Of a stretch of 53,424 nt of DNA, positions 24,017 to 32,805 are shown in pieces (position 1 is the first letter of the stretch; each line of letters opens with the position of its first letter). The notes under the pieces are model-generated. The model was not told the DNA's origin and ran no database searches. It was given only the letters and a program-made list of their open reading frames with translations. Source of the DNA: Pseudonocardia sp. (lineage in GTDB: Bacteria; Actinomycetota; Actinomycetes; Mycobacteriales; Pseudonocardiaceae); contig NZ_JAOPWR010000514.1 in NCBI RefSeq assembly GCF_025965585.1, positions 1 through 53,424 of the forward strand, written 5' to 3'. The position numbers and the translations under genes were made by a program.

Positions 24017-24151
24017 AGGCTCCGTCCGCACCCCGTAGGTGCTAATGAATCCAAACTATATTGAGCATGGACTTTCCGAGTTTCGTAGATGTAGCGTCCC
24101 GCTCCACCGGACGCCGACCGGTCCCCACCCCGCACCGTCATGGGAGACGTC

Positions 24152-25645
24152 ATGCAACCCACGAGCGCCGAGTTGCGCACCGAGCTCCAGGTCCTGCTCA
24201 AGCGGGACTGGCGCATGCTCATCGGAGGGGAGCTGGTGCCCGCCGGTTCCGGCGAGACGATGACGACGTCGTCGCCGTCGGACGGCAGCGTCCTGGGCAC
24301 GGTCCCGCTCGCCGGTCCGTCCGATGTGGAGCGTGCGGTGCGGGCGGCGCAGGGGGCGTTCCCGGCCTGGCGCGACACCCCGTTGACCGAGCGCGTGGCG
24401 CTGCTGCGCCGGTTCGCCGGCGTACTGCAGGAGCACGCCCGTGAGCTCGGGCTGCTCGACGCCGCCGACTGCGGCAACCCGGTCACCGCGATGATCGGCG
24501 ACGTCGCCATGGCCACCCGCTGGATGGAGTACCAGACCGGCGTGGCGTTCGAGGTCAAGGGCTCGACGCTGCCGTCGCTGTCGCGCAGCTGGCTGCTGAC
24601 GCGCCGCGAGCCCTACGGCGTCGTCGGCCGGATCATCCCCTACAACCACCCGATCCTCTTCGCCGCCGGCAAGATCGGCGCACCGGTGGTCATGGGCAAC
24701 ACACTCGTGCTGAAGCTGCCCGACCAGGCCCCGCTCTCGGGCCTGCTGCTGGCCGAGCTCGCGGCCGAGGTCTTCCCGCCCGGCGTGCTCAACGTGATCA
24801 CCGGGACCGGCGCCGTCACCGGCGACGCCCTGGTGCGCCACCCCGAGGTCAAGCGGATCGCGCTCATCGGCAGCGTCCCGACCGGGCAACGCGTGCAGGC
24901 CGCCGCGGCCGAGGTGGCCGTCAAGCACGTCAGCCTGGAGCTCGGCGGCAAGAACGCCATGATCGTCTGCCCGGACGCCGATCTGGACGCCGTCGTCGAG
25001 GGCGCGGCGTTCGGGATGAACTGCCACTGGTGCCAGGGCCAGTCCTGCGGGTCCACCACCCGGCTGTTCCTGCACGACGACATCCACGACGAGGTGCTGG
25101 AGCGCCTCCTCGAGCGGCTGCGCACCATCCGGATCGGCGACCCGCTCGACCCGGCCACCGAGATGGGCTGCCTGGTGTCGGAGGCCCAGTTCGACAAGGT
25201 CACCTCCTACATCGCGGCCGGGCACGAGGACGGCGCGCGGCTGGTCACCGGCGGCGGCCGGCCCGAGGGGGCCGAGTTCGCCGACGGGTTCTTCGTGGCG
25301 CCCACCGTGTTCGCCGACGTCGACATGGGCATGCGCATCGCGAAGGAGGAGATCTTCGGCCCGGTGCTGTCCGTACTGCGCTGGAACGACCTCGACGACG
25401 TCGTCGCGCAGGCCAACTCGCTGCCCTACGGCCTCACCGGCGCGGTGTGGACGCGCGACATCCAGACCGGGCTGTCGGTCGCCGACCGCCTCGACACCGG
25501 CTACGTCTGGATCAACGGATCCGGCAGCCACTTCCTCGGCGCCCCCTTCTCCGGCCACAAGGACAGCGGCACGGACTCCGAGGAGGGCATCGAGGAGCTC
25601 ATCAGCTACACGCAGACGAAGACGGTCAACATCACCGTCCGGTGA
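24152..25645 (+). CDS. Aldehyde dehydrogenase family protein
   Basis: The 497-residue NAD(P)-dependent aldehyde dehydrogenase has the cofactor-binding block IIPYNHPILFAAGK, the general-base Glu in SLELGGKNAMI and the nucleophile Cys in QGQSCGST. EEIFGPVLSV and a C-terminal YTQTKTVNI follow. The ATG at 24152 has GGGAG just upstream; an ATG at 24140 adds four residues. It leads an operon with a zinc alcohol dehydrogenase and hydantoinase/carboxylase-like subunits. The preceding CHWC pair, before the active-site Cys, is seen in a subset of the family. The natural aldehyde is unknown. Confidence 0.9.
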   Translation: MQPTSAELRTELQVLLKRDWRMLIGGELVPAGSGETMTTSSPSDGSVLGTVPLAGPSDVERAVRAAQGAFPAWRDTPLTERVALLRRFAGVLQEHARELGLLDAADCGNPVTAMIGDVAMATRWMEYQTGVAFEVKGSTLPSLSRSWLLTRREPYGVVGRIIPYNHPILFAAGKIGAPVVMGNTLVLKLPDQAPLSGLLLAELAAEVFPPGVLNVITGTGAVTGDALVRHPEVKRIALIGSVPTGQRVQAAAAEVAVKHVSLELGGKNAMIVCPDADLDAVVEGAAFGMNCHWCQGQSCGSTTRLFLHDDIHDEVLERLLERLRTIRIGDPLDPATEMGCLVSEAQFDKVTSYIAAGHEDGARLVTGGGRPEGAEFADGFFVAPTVFADVDMGMRIAKEEIFGPVLSVLRWNDLDDVVAQANSLPYGLTGAVWTRDIQTGLSVADRLDTGYVWINGSGSHFLGAPFSGHKDSGTDSEEGIEELISYTQTKTVNITVR

Positions 25646-25671
25646 TCGAGCAGAACCCCGGAGGCCCGTCG

Positions 25672-26799
25672 ATGACCCAGTCGATGTCACTACCCACCCA
25701 CACCCAGGCCGCCGTCCTGGTGGACTACAACGCCCCGCCCGAGGTCCGGACGCTGCCGGTGCCCGATCTCGAACCCGGCGCGGCGCTGGTCAAGGTCGAG
25801 GCCAGCACCATGTGCGGCACCGACGTGCACATCTGGCGCGGCGAGTACGAGGCCGCCGGCCTGTCCAAGCTGCCGCTGGTGCCCGGCCACGAGATCGTCG
25901 GCCGCGTCGTGGCGCTGGGCAGCGAGCGCCGGGTCGACGCGCTCAACCGGCCGCTCGCCGAGGGCGACCTGGTCGCCTGGTCCTACGCCTGGTGCGGGCA
26001 CTGCTACTGGTGCACCGTCGCCAAGCAGCCGACCCAGTGCGAGAGCGCCCGGATGTACGGCTGGGGCCCGGCCGACCGGTCGCCCTACATCACCGGCGGC
26101 TTCTCCGAGTACGCCTACGTGATGCCGGCGTGCAGCATGGTCAAGGTGCCCGAGGGGCTCGACCCGGCGGTCGCCGCGTCGGCCACCTGCGCGTTCCGCA
26201 CGATCATCCACGGCTACGAGAAGATCGGCCGGATCGAGACCACCGACACCGTGGTGATCCAGGGCAGCGGCCCGGTGGGCCTCTACGCACTGGCCTACGC
26301 CGTCCAGTCCGGGGCGAGCCGCACGGTGATGATCGGCGCGCCCACCGCGCGCCTGGACATCGCCAAGCGCTGGGGCGCCGACGTTCAGCTCGACGTCACG
26401 AGCACCTCGGTCGAGGAGCGCCGCGAGCGCGTCCGGGACCTCACCGACGGCCGGGGCGCCGACCTCGTCGTCGAGTGCAGCGGGCGCAACGCCGCGTTCG
26501 TCGAGGGCATGGACCTGGTCCGCCGCGGCGGGCGATACCTGGTGCTGGGCGCGTCCGAGCCGAAGCCGGTGGAGATGCGCGCCACCTACCTGAACCTCCG
26601 GCAGCTCACCGTCGCCGGAACCATGAGCGGCGACATCTCGCACTACTACCGGGCCCTGCGCTTCCTCGACGACCACCAGGACCGCTTCTCCTTCGGCGAC
26701 CTGCTCGGCAACCGGTTCTCCCTCGACCAGGTCGGGGACGCGCTGCTCGGCATGGAGCAGATGCGCGAGATCAAGCCCGTGATCCTCCCGAACGCCTGA
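25672..26799 (+). CDS. Zinc-dependent medium-chain alcohol dehydrogenase
   Basis: The 375-residue MDR protein has the catalytic zinc ligands in TMCGTDVH and PGHEIVGRV and structural-zinc cysteines in WCGHCYWCTVAKQPTQC. The nucleotide-binding motif is VIQGSGPVGLYALAYA. The ATG at 25672 follows GGAGG. It lies between the aldehyde dehydrogenase gene and the HyuA-like gene. An alcohol-to-ketone oxidation that supplies a carboxylase or amide-hydrolase substrate would fit the order, but this is inference. Confidence 0.9.
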   Translation: MTQSMSLPTHTQAAVLVDYNAPPEVRTLPVPDLEPGAALVKVEASTMCGTDVHIWRGEYEAAGLSKLPLVPGHEIVGRVVALGSERRVDALNRPLAEGDLVAWSYAWCGHCYWCTVAKQPTQCESARMYGWGPADRSPYITGGFSEYAYVMPACSMVKVPEGLDPAVAASATCAFRTIIHGYEKIGRIETTDTVVIQGSGPVGLYALAYAVQSGASRTVMIGAPTARLDIAKRWGADVQLDVTSTSVEERRERVRDLTDGRGADLVVECSGRNAAFVEGMDLVRRGGRYLVLGASEPKPVEMRATYLNLRQLTVAGTMSGDISHYYRALRFLDDHQDRFSFGDLLGNRFSLDQVGDALLGMEQMREIKPVILPNA

Positions 26800-26833
26800 C
26801 GCCACCCCCACCACCTCACCTGGAGGAACCCCC

Positions 26834-28933
26834 GTGCCCTACGTCATCGGTATCGATGTCGGAGGGACCTTCACCGATGCGTTCGCTGCCGACGACAGCG
26901 GCCGCGTCCACTCCGCGAAGGTTCCGTCCACCCCGCCCGACTTCTCCCGCGGCGTGCTCAGCTCCGTCGACGCGCTCGCCGAGAACATCGGCTGCGACGT
27001 CGGGGAGCTGCTCGCCGACACCGCCTACATCTCGCACGGCACGACGTCGGCGCTCAACGCGCTGGTCACGGGCAACGTGGCCGAGGTCGGCTTCATCACC
27101 ACGCAGGGCCACCGCGACTCGATCTACATCATGAACCTGGAGGGCCGCTACGCCGGCCTGGGTCCCGAGGAGATCCAGGACATCACGGCCACGCGCAAGC
27201 CGCCGCCGCTGCTGCCCAAGCGGCGGGTCAAGGAGGCCGTCGAGCGGATCGACCACAAGGGCTCGGTGATCGTCGCGCTCGACGAGGACGCCACCCGGCG
27301 GTCGATCCGCGAGCTCCTCGACGACGGCGCCACGGCCATCGCCGTCTCGCTGTTGTGGTCCTTCCGCAACCCGGTGCACGAGAAGCGGATCCGCGAGCTC
27401 GTGCACGAGATCGCCCCGGACACCTACGTGGCGCTGTCGTGCGAGGTCAGCCCGCGGATCCGGGAGTACCCCCGCAACGTCACCACGCTGATGAGCACCC
27501 AGATCGGCCCGGCGCTGCGCGACTACCTCGAGCCGCTCTCGCGCGACCTCACCGAACGCGGCCTGCGCGGGCCGCTGCTGGTCATGCAGGGCTCCGGCGG
27601 CACCGTCTCCGCGCAGGAGGCCCCGGCCAACGCGATCACCACGATCGGCTCGGTGCTCACCGGCGGCGTGATCGGCGCCCGCAACCTCGGCCGGCAGCTC
27701 GGCCACGAGAACATCATCTCTACCGACGTCGGCGGCACCACGTTCCTCGTCGGCATGATCGTCGGCGGCGAGCCGGTGTTCAGCTCGATGACCACGCTCA
27801 ACCAGTACCAGCTCAACGTGGCGATGATGAAGGTCGCCACGATCGGCAGCGGCGGCGGCGCGATCGCCTGGCTCGACGACGGCAAGAACCTGCGCGTCGG
27901 CCCGCGCAGCGCCGGGGCCTCCCCCGGGCCGGCCTGCTACGGGCAGGGCGGCACCGAGCCGACCGTCACCGACGCCAACCTCGTGTTGGGCATCCTCAAC
28001 CCGGGCTTCTTCCTGGGTGGCACCAAGAAGCTCGACGTCGAGCTGGCCCGCGAGGCGCTGCGCAAGAACATCGGCGACCCGCTCGGCCTCACCGCCGAGG
28101 AGGCCGCCGCCGCGGTCTACGAGATCCAGAACTCCCAGACCGCCGACCTCGTGCGCACGGTCGTCGTCGGCGCCGGGCACGACCCCCGCGACTTCGTCAT
28201 GTACGCCTTCGGCGGCGCCGGCCCGGTGCACTGCGCGGCCTACGGCGCGGAGCTGGGCGTACAGGAGATCCTCGTGCCGCTGGGCCAGACCGCGGCCACG
28301 TTCTCCGCCTACGGCCTGGCGTCGTCCGACGTCGTGCTGTCGGTGGAGCTCTCGGACCCGTCGAACTTCCCCGTGGACCCCGCCGTGGTGGACCGCAACT
28401 TCACCGAACTGGAGGAGGAGGTCCGCCGCCGGCTCGCCGCCCAGGGCGTGGAGTACGCCGACATCACGGTCACCCGCGAGGTCGACGCCCGCTACACGAT
28501 GCAGATCTTCGAGGTGCCCACACCGGTGGCGCAGGGCACGGTCGACGACACGGCCGTCAAGCAGATCGCCGACGACTTCGAGGAGCGCTACGCCTCGCTC
28601 TACGGCAAGGGCACCGGCTTCCGCGAGGCCGGCATCCAGTTCATCACCTACCGCGTCTTCGGCACCGGACGCATGCCGTTCAAGCCCGAGCTCCCGAAGG
28701 CGGTGACGGCCGACGGCGGCAGCACTCCCCCGGTCAAGGAGCGGCGCCGGGCGCTGCTCGACATCCGCGCCGGCTGGCAGGAGGTGGACGTCTACGACTA
28801 CTCCCGCCTCGGCCTCGGCAGCGCGCTGACCGGCCCGGCGATCGTGGAGGCCCCGACCACCACCGTCGTCGTCCCCCCCGGTACCTCGGCCGTCGTCGAC
28901 GGGCTGGGCAACCTCCGCATCCGCTACCAGTAG
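26834..28933 (+). CDS. HyuA-family subunit (hydantoinase/oxoprolinase; acetone or acetophenone carboxylase-like)
   Basis: The 699-residue protein begins with the acetate/sugar-kinase-like phosphate loop YVIGIDVGGTFTD and contains YISHGTTSALNALV, the PRIREYPRNVTT segment, VMQGSGGTVS and STDVGGTTFL. This is the ATP-using A subunit of the hydantoinase/oxoprolinase family, which includes N-methylhydantoinase, 5-oxoprolinase and the ATP-dependent acetone and acetophenone carboxylases. GGAGGA precedes the GTG at 26834. With HyuB and a small Cys-rich subunit following directly, a three-subunit ketone-carboxylase-like complex is the best guess; hydantoin or lactam hydrolysis is the alternative. Confidence 0.85.
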   Translation: MPYVIGIDVGGTFTDAFAADDSGRVHSAKVPSTPPDFSRGVLSSVDALAENIGCDVGELLADTAYISHGTTSALNALVTGNVAEVGFITTQGHRDSIYIMNLEGRYAGLGPEEIQDITATRKPPPLLPKRRVKEAVERIDHKGSVIVALDEDATRRSIRELLDDGATAIAVSLLWSFRNPVHEKRIRELVHEIAPDTYVALSCEVSPRIREYPRNVTTLMSTQIGPALRDYLEPLSRDLTERGLRGPLLVMQGSGGTVSAQEAPANAITTIGSVLTGGVIGARNLGRQLGHENIISTDVGGTTFLVGMIVGGEPVFSSMTTLNQYQLNVAMMKVATIGSGGGAIAWLDDGKNLRVGPRSAGASPGPACYGQGGTEPTVTDANLVLGILNPGFFLGGTKKLDVELAREALRKNIGDPLGLTAEEAAAAVYEIQNSQTADLVRTVVVGAGHDPRDFVMYAFGGAGPVHCAAYGAELGVQEILVPLGQTAATFSAYGLASSDVVLSVELSDPSNFPVDPAVVDRNFTELEEEVRRRLAAQGVEYADITVTREVDARYTMQIFEVPTPVAQGTVDDTAVKQIADDFEERYASLYGKGTGFREAGIQFITYRVFGTGRMPFKPELPKAVTADGGSTPPVKERRRALLDIRAGWQEVDVYDYSRLGLGSALTGPAIVEAPTTTVVVPPGTSAVVDGLGNLRIRYQ

Positions 28934-28942
28934 GAGCTGACC

Positions 28943-30922
28943 ATGCCGTTCATGCCCGTTCCCGGCTCCGAGTTCTTCTCCAGCAGGGTCCGCTCGTCGG
29001 AGGAGGTGCTGGCCTCGATCCCCGCGGAGCTGCCCCTGCACCGCGCCACTCCCGACACCGTCGAGAAGATCGACGCGCTGACCTACGAGGTGATCCGCCA
29101 CCGCCTGTGGGCGATCACCGACCTCATGGGACAGGCCCTCAAGCAGATGTCGGGCTCGCTGGTGGTGACCGACTGCAACGACTTCGACGTCGCGGTCACC
29201 GACGAGATCGGCGACATCGTCCAGATCGGCCCGTACAACACCGAGCTGGCCGCCGCCGTCGACCTGGCGATCAAGTGGATCCTCGCGAACCGCTCGGTGA
29301 ACCCCGGGATCTGCGAGGGCGACATGTTCCTCTGCAACGACCCCTGGGTCGGTGGCGGGCTGCACCAGAACGACGTCGCGGTGTTCGCCCCGCTGTTCCA
29401 CGAGGGCAGGCTGTTCGCCTGGACCGCCGCGATCGCCCACCAGGCCGACCTCGGGGGCGTCTCGCCGGGCAGCTGGACTCCGCGCGCGGAGGACGTGTTC
29501 TGGGAGTCCCTGCCCACCCCGCCGGTCAAGATCGTGCGGAACTTCGAGATCCAACGTGACGTGGAGGACGTCTACCTGCGGCGCTCACGCGTGCCGAAGA
29601 TGGTCGGCCTGGACCTGCGCGCCAAGATCGGCGCCAACCGGGTGGGTCACGAGCGCATCACCCAGCTCATCGACAAGTACAGCGCCGAGACGGTGAAGGC
29701 CGCGATGGCCCGCCAGCTCGACGACGCCGAGCAGCGCCTGCGCGCCAAGCTGGAGCAGATCGGCGACGGGGCCTGGACCGCGACGAGCTACCAGGAACAG
29801 TCCATGAAGGACGACCGCGGCCTGCACAAGGTCGTCTGCACGCTGCGCAAGACCGGCAGCGAGCTGGTCTTCGACTTCACCGGCACCTCGCCGCAGTCCG
29901 GCATGATCAACTGTCCGTTCTCCGGCATGTACGGCGGCGTGATGTCGGCGGTGCTGCCGGTGCTCTGCGGCGACATCCCGTGGGCCGCGGGCGGCCTGCG
30001 CCGGTGCATCAGCTTCGTCACCGAGGAGGGCACGCTCAACAACGCCACCTTCCCGGCCGGCGTGGGCAAGGGCTCGGTGGCCTCGTCGTGGGCCACGATG
30101 AACGCCGCCACCGAGTGCCTGTCCACGATGCTCGACACCTCCGTCGAGCTGCACGGCCAGGTCCAGTCCGTGTGCTGCGGAACCTGGGACCTGTGCGTCA
30201 TGGCCGGGCTGGACCAGCGCGGTCAGCCGTTCGCCACCATGATCACCGACTCCATGGGCGGCGGGTTCGGCGCGGGCAACGACCACGACGGTGTCGACAC
30301 CGGGGGGCTGCTGCTCATCCCGATGGGCAAGATGCCCGACGTCGAGATGAACGAGTTCATGCTGCCGATGCTCTACCTCTGGCGCCGCGAGGAGACCGAC
30401 AGCGGTGGCCCGGGCCAGTTCCGCGGGGGCGTCACCGGGTCGCTGTGCTTCGTGCCCCACGACACCTCGACACCGCTGGCGCAGATCGTGTCCGGCGCGG
30501 GCAAGGCCGTGCCGCAGAACGTGGGCCTGGCCGGCGGCTACCCGGGCAACAGCCAGGCCGACCTGGCCGTCCGCGGCTCGAACATCGCGGACCTCTTCGC
30601 CCGCGGGGCCATCCCCTCCACGCTGGCCGAGATCGATGGCGAGCACGTGGTGCTGGCCTGCGAGGACGAGGTGCTGCTCTCCCCGGGCGACGTGCACTAC
30701 ATGTGCTGGCAGTCGGGCGGAGGCTACGGCGATCCGCTGCTGCGCGAGCCGGGTCGGGTCGCCTACGACGTCGCCGAGTTCCGGGTCACCGATCAGAGTG
30801 CCCGCTCGATCTACGGAGTGGTGCTCGACGGGTCCGAGGTGGACACCCTCGCGACCGAGGAGCTGCGCGCGACGCTGCGGGACCGCCGACGCGAGCTGGC
30901 CGTGAAGGGAGCAGGACGATGA
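28943..30922 (+). CDS. HyuB-family subunit (hydantoinase/oxoprolinase; acetone or acetophenone carboxylase-like)
   Basis: The 659-residue protein has the B-subunit hallmarks: LTYEVIRHRLWAITDLMG near residue 48, FLCNDPWVGGGLHQNDV, FDFTGTSPQSGMINCP and a C-terminal SGGGYGDPLLR. These are shared by HyuB, oxoprolinase C-terminal and acetone-carboxylase alpha-type subunits. GGAGC precedes the ATG at 28943, nine bases after the HyuA stop. HyuA and HyuB together activate a carbonyl compound with ATP. The enzyme's substrate cannot be decided from this sequence. Confidence 0.87.
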   Translation: MPFMPVPGSEFFSSRVRSSEEVLASIPAELPLHRATPDTVEKIDALTYEVIRHRLWAITDLMGQALKQMSGSLVVTDCNDFDVAVTDEIGDIVQIGPYNTELAAAVDLAIKWILANRSVNPGICEGDMFLCNDPWVGGGLHQNDVAVFAPLFHEGRLFAWTAAIAHQADLGGVSPGSWTPRAEDVFWESLPTPPVKIVRNFEIQRDVEDVYLRRSRVPKMVGLDLRAKIGANRVGHERITQLIDKYSAETVKAAMARQLDDAEQRLRAKLEQIGDGAWTATSYQEQSMKDDRGLHKVVCTLRKTGSELVFDFTGTSPQSGMINCPFSGMYGGVMSAVLPVLCGDIPWAAGGLRRCISFVTEEGTLNNATFPAGVGKGSVASSWATMNAATECLSTMLDTSVELHGQVQSVCCGTWDLCVMAGLDQRGQPFATMITDSMGGGFGAGNDHDGVDTGGLLLIPMGKMPDVEMNEFMLPMLYLWRREETDSGGPGQFRGGVTGSLCFVPHDTSTPLAQIVSGAGKAVPQNVGLAGGYPGNSQADLAVRGSNIADLFARGAIPSTLAEIDGEHVVLACEDEVLLSPGDVHYMCWQSGGGYGDPLLREPGRVAYDVAEFRVTDQSARSIYGVVLDGSEVDTLATEELRATLRDRRRELAVKGAGR

Positions 30923-31185
30923 CACTGGACACGAGACGGGTCAACGCGAACGTCGCCCGCAGCGCGGCCGGGGTCCTGTCCTGCGCGCACTGCCGTCAGG
31001 AGCTCGAGGGCACCGCGGAGAACTACCTGACGCTCCTGCCCCACTACGAGGGGCCCGTCACCGACGCCGGACCGCAGGTCTGCGCGGACACTGCCGAGTT
31101 CATCGACGTCGAGATCGTCTTCCGCCAGTACTACTGCCCCGGCTGCTACACGGCCTTCCGCACCGAGGTCGTGCCGCGGGTGTGA
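30919..31185 (+). CDS. Small Cys-rich third subunit (acetone-carboxylase gamma-like)
   Basis: The 88-residue protein overlaps the HyuB stop by 4 bp and contains CAHC near residues 23-26 and YCPGC near residues 74-78, with another Cys between them. It resembles the metal-binding small (gamma) subunit of acetone carboxylases and the small subunit found with acetophenone-carboxylase-type enzymes. Ordinary hydantoinases lack such a subunit, so its presence favours the carboxylase interpretation for this operon. It is shorter than the acetone-carboxylase gamma subunit, so a divergent relative is likely. Confidence 0.6.
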   Translation: MTLDTRRVNANVARSAAGVLSCAHCRQELEGTAENYLTLLPHYEGPVTDAGPQVCADTAEFIDVEIVFRQYYCPGCYTAFRTEVVPRV

Positions 31186-31191
31186 GCCGCA

Positions 31192-31224
31192 GGCGGCCCG
31201 GGCCCTGTGCGGACCCGGGCCGCC
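31192..31224 (+). terminator. GC-rich hairpin after the HyuAB operon
   Basis: GGCGGCCCGGG at 31192-31202 and CCCGGGCCGCC at 31214-31224 form a perfect 11-bp stem with an 11-nt loop, 6 bp after the last stop codon of the plus-strand operon. There is no clear T-run, which is common for actinobacterial terminators. Confidence 0.65.
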
Positions 31225-31300
31225 CCGGCGTGCGGCGAATGCGGTCCCGACGCCGCGATCCCTGACGACGCAGTCACCTCACGACCAGCCAGGAGGTGAC

Positions 31301-31337
31301 GCCGGACCCGGGCGCCGACGACGCTCCCGGGTCCGGC
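31301..31337 (-). terminator. GC-rich hairpin after the RutA-like operon
   Basis: GCCGGACCCGGG at 31301-31312 and CCCGGGTCCGGC at 31326-31337 form a perfect 12-bp stem with a 13-nt loop. It lies 21 bp beyond the stop of the minus-strand hydrolase gene, so it is placed to end that operon. It forms a back-to-back pair with the hairpin at 31192-31224. Confidence 0.65.
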
Positions 31338-31358
31338 GAGGCCACCGCCAGGCGGGGC

Positions 31359-32270
31359 TCAGGCGCCCAGGAACCCGATCACCAGGTTGTTGAACACCTC
31401 CGGACGATCGCGGAAGACCTGGTGGCCCGCGCGATTGATCACGCACATCGTGCAGTTCGCCGTCCGACCCGCCAGGACGTCGAAGAACTGGTGGCCGAGC
31501 TCGACGGGCGCGGAGCGGTCGTCCTTGCCCCACACGACGAGCACCGGGACGTCGAGACCCGGACCCTGCAGGTGGTCGAGAACCCGTTTCCGGGCGCGTC
31601 CCAGGCTGGGGATCCAGTGCCGGGCGCTGCTACGGGCGTAGACCTCGACCGACTCCTTGTGGTGCGCACCGTTCATCATCTCCGCGGCGATGCGGAGGTA
31701 CTCGGGGCTCAGCGGCCCCTCGGTCACCGCCTGGGCGGCGTGGTAATGGCTGATCACACCCTCCGCTCCGGCGTTCTTCGGCGCCGTGCGCTCGACCTCG
31801 TCGTAGAAGCCCATGTCGGACCGACCCGGCGGAGCGGGAGCGGTCGAGGCACTCGACACGACGACGAGCCGGCTGACCCGGCCCGGCAGCTCCATCGCCA
31901 GCCGGGTGGCGAGCAGGCCGCCGCGGGAGTGACCGACCAGGGTCATGTCGGTCAGGTCCAGCTGCTCGAGGAACCCGACGGCGTGGTCCAGGACGCTCTC
32001 GAACGTCCACTGCTCGTCCGAGGCCGGGATGTCGGTGAAGCCCTGCCCGAGCTTGTCGAAGGCCACCACCCGCCCGTGCGCGGACAGGGCGTCGACGGTC
32101 TCGCTCCAGACCTCGATGCCCATCGGCACGAAGATCCCGAAATGGCCGCCGTGCACGAGCACGATGGGATGCCCGGGCCCGGCATCCGGTACACCGGTGT
32201 CCAGATAGCGGGTCCTCACCCCGGAGACCGTGATGTGTCGGACGTGATCGGGGTTCAGCGGTTCGCTCAC
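31359..32270 (-). CDS. Alpha/beta hydrolase in the RutA-like operon
   Basis: The 303-residue protein has VLVHGGHFGIF near residue 32, nucleophile elbow GHSRGG, acid in WGKDDRSAPVE and His in RAGHQVFRD. The GTG at 32270 overlaps the flavin reductase stop by 4 bp. In the E. coli pyrimidine (Rut) pathway a hydrolase-fold protein, RutD, also accompanies the RutA monooxygenase, but this protein is not clearly RutD. It may hydrolyse an acyl or ring-opened product of the flavin monooxygenase. Confidence 0.82.
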   Translation of the reverse strand: MSEPLNPDHVRHITVSGVRTRYLDTGVPDAGPGHPIVLVHGGHFGIFVPMGIEVWSETVDALSAHGRVVAFDKLGQGFTDIPASDEQWTFESVLDHAVGFLEQLDLTDMTLVGHSRGGLLATRLAMELPGRVSRLVVVSSASTAPAPPGRSDMGFYDEVERTAPKNAGAEGVISHYHAAQAVTEGPLSPEYLRIAAEMMNGAHHKESVEVYARSSARHWIPSLGRARKRVLDHLQGPGLDVPVLVVWGKDDRSAPVELGHQFFDVLAGRTANCTMCVINRAGHQVFRDRPEVFNNLVIGFLGA

Positions 32271-32800
32271 GACGAGCTGCCTCTCAATACGGTGCGGCGG
32301 ATGGCATCGCCCGACTCGGCCACCCACCGGGCGACGGTCGGGCCGAGGTCGTCGAGCTCGTCTTCCAGGACGTACAGGCCCCGGGTCGGAAGGACACCAC
32401 CGAGCTCGACGAGCAATGGCCTCAGGTACGTCTCGACCGCGAGCGCGTGGTGCGCGGCCGCGCCCACCATCACCGGCGCGACCACCACACCCCGCAGGCT
32501 CGTGCGGTCGAACCACTCGAGGAACGCCTTGAGCAGCGCTGTGTAGGTGGCCTTGAAGACCGGGGAGGCGACCACCACGACCGACGCGCTCGAGACCCGG
32601 CCCACCAGCTCGGCCACCCGGGCCGAGGAACGGTCGAACAGCTCGCCGCCGAGCGTCCCCAGCTCGACCGAGTCCGGTTCTGCGCCCTCCGGCCAGCCGA
32701 GAAGCGCGACGACCTGGCGCGCGACCTCGTCGGCCGCCGCACTGGTCCGGGACCCGGCTCTGGGGTTGCCGACGACGGTCAGCACACGGAACGGCTCCAT
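32267..32800 (-). CDS. NAD(P)H-dependent FMN reductase (SsuE/MsuE-like)
   Basis: The 177-residue flavodoxin-fold protein begins VLTVVGNPRAGSRTS, the flavin-phosphate loop of the NADPH-dependent FMN reductase family, and has VVVVASPVFKATYTALLKAF, the second flavin-binding region. Such reductases supply reduced FMN to two-component monooxygenases. It lies 5 bp after the RutA-like gene and overlaps the hydrolase start, so it is the obvious partner of that monooxygenase. Confidence 0.88.
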   Translation of the reverse strand: MEPFRVLTVVGNPRAGSRTSAAADEVARQVVALLGWPEGAEPDSVELGTLGGELFDRSSARVAELVGRVSSASVVVVASPVFKATYTALLKAFLEWFDRTSLRGVVVAPVMVGAAAHHALAVETYLRPLLVELGGVLPTRGLYVLEDELDDLGPTVARWVAESGDAIRRTVLRGSSS

Positions 32801-32805
32801 CCCGG

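Noticed and set aside
22099-24558. 819-residue minus-strand frame spanning both dioxygenase subunits
   Set aside because: Only its last 167 residues are the beta subunit. The rest is the alpha gene read out of frame.
26816-29554. 912-residue minus-strand open frame
   Set aside because: It is antisense to HyuA and part of HyuB and shows only low-complexity shadow composition without motifs.
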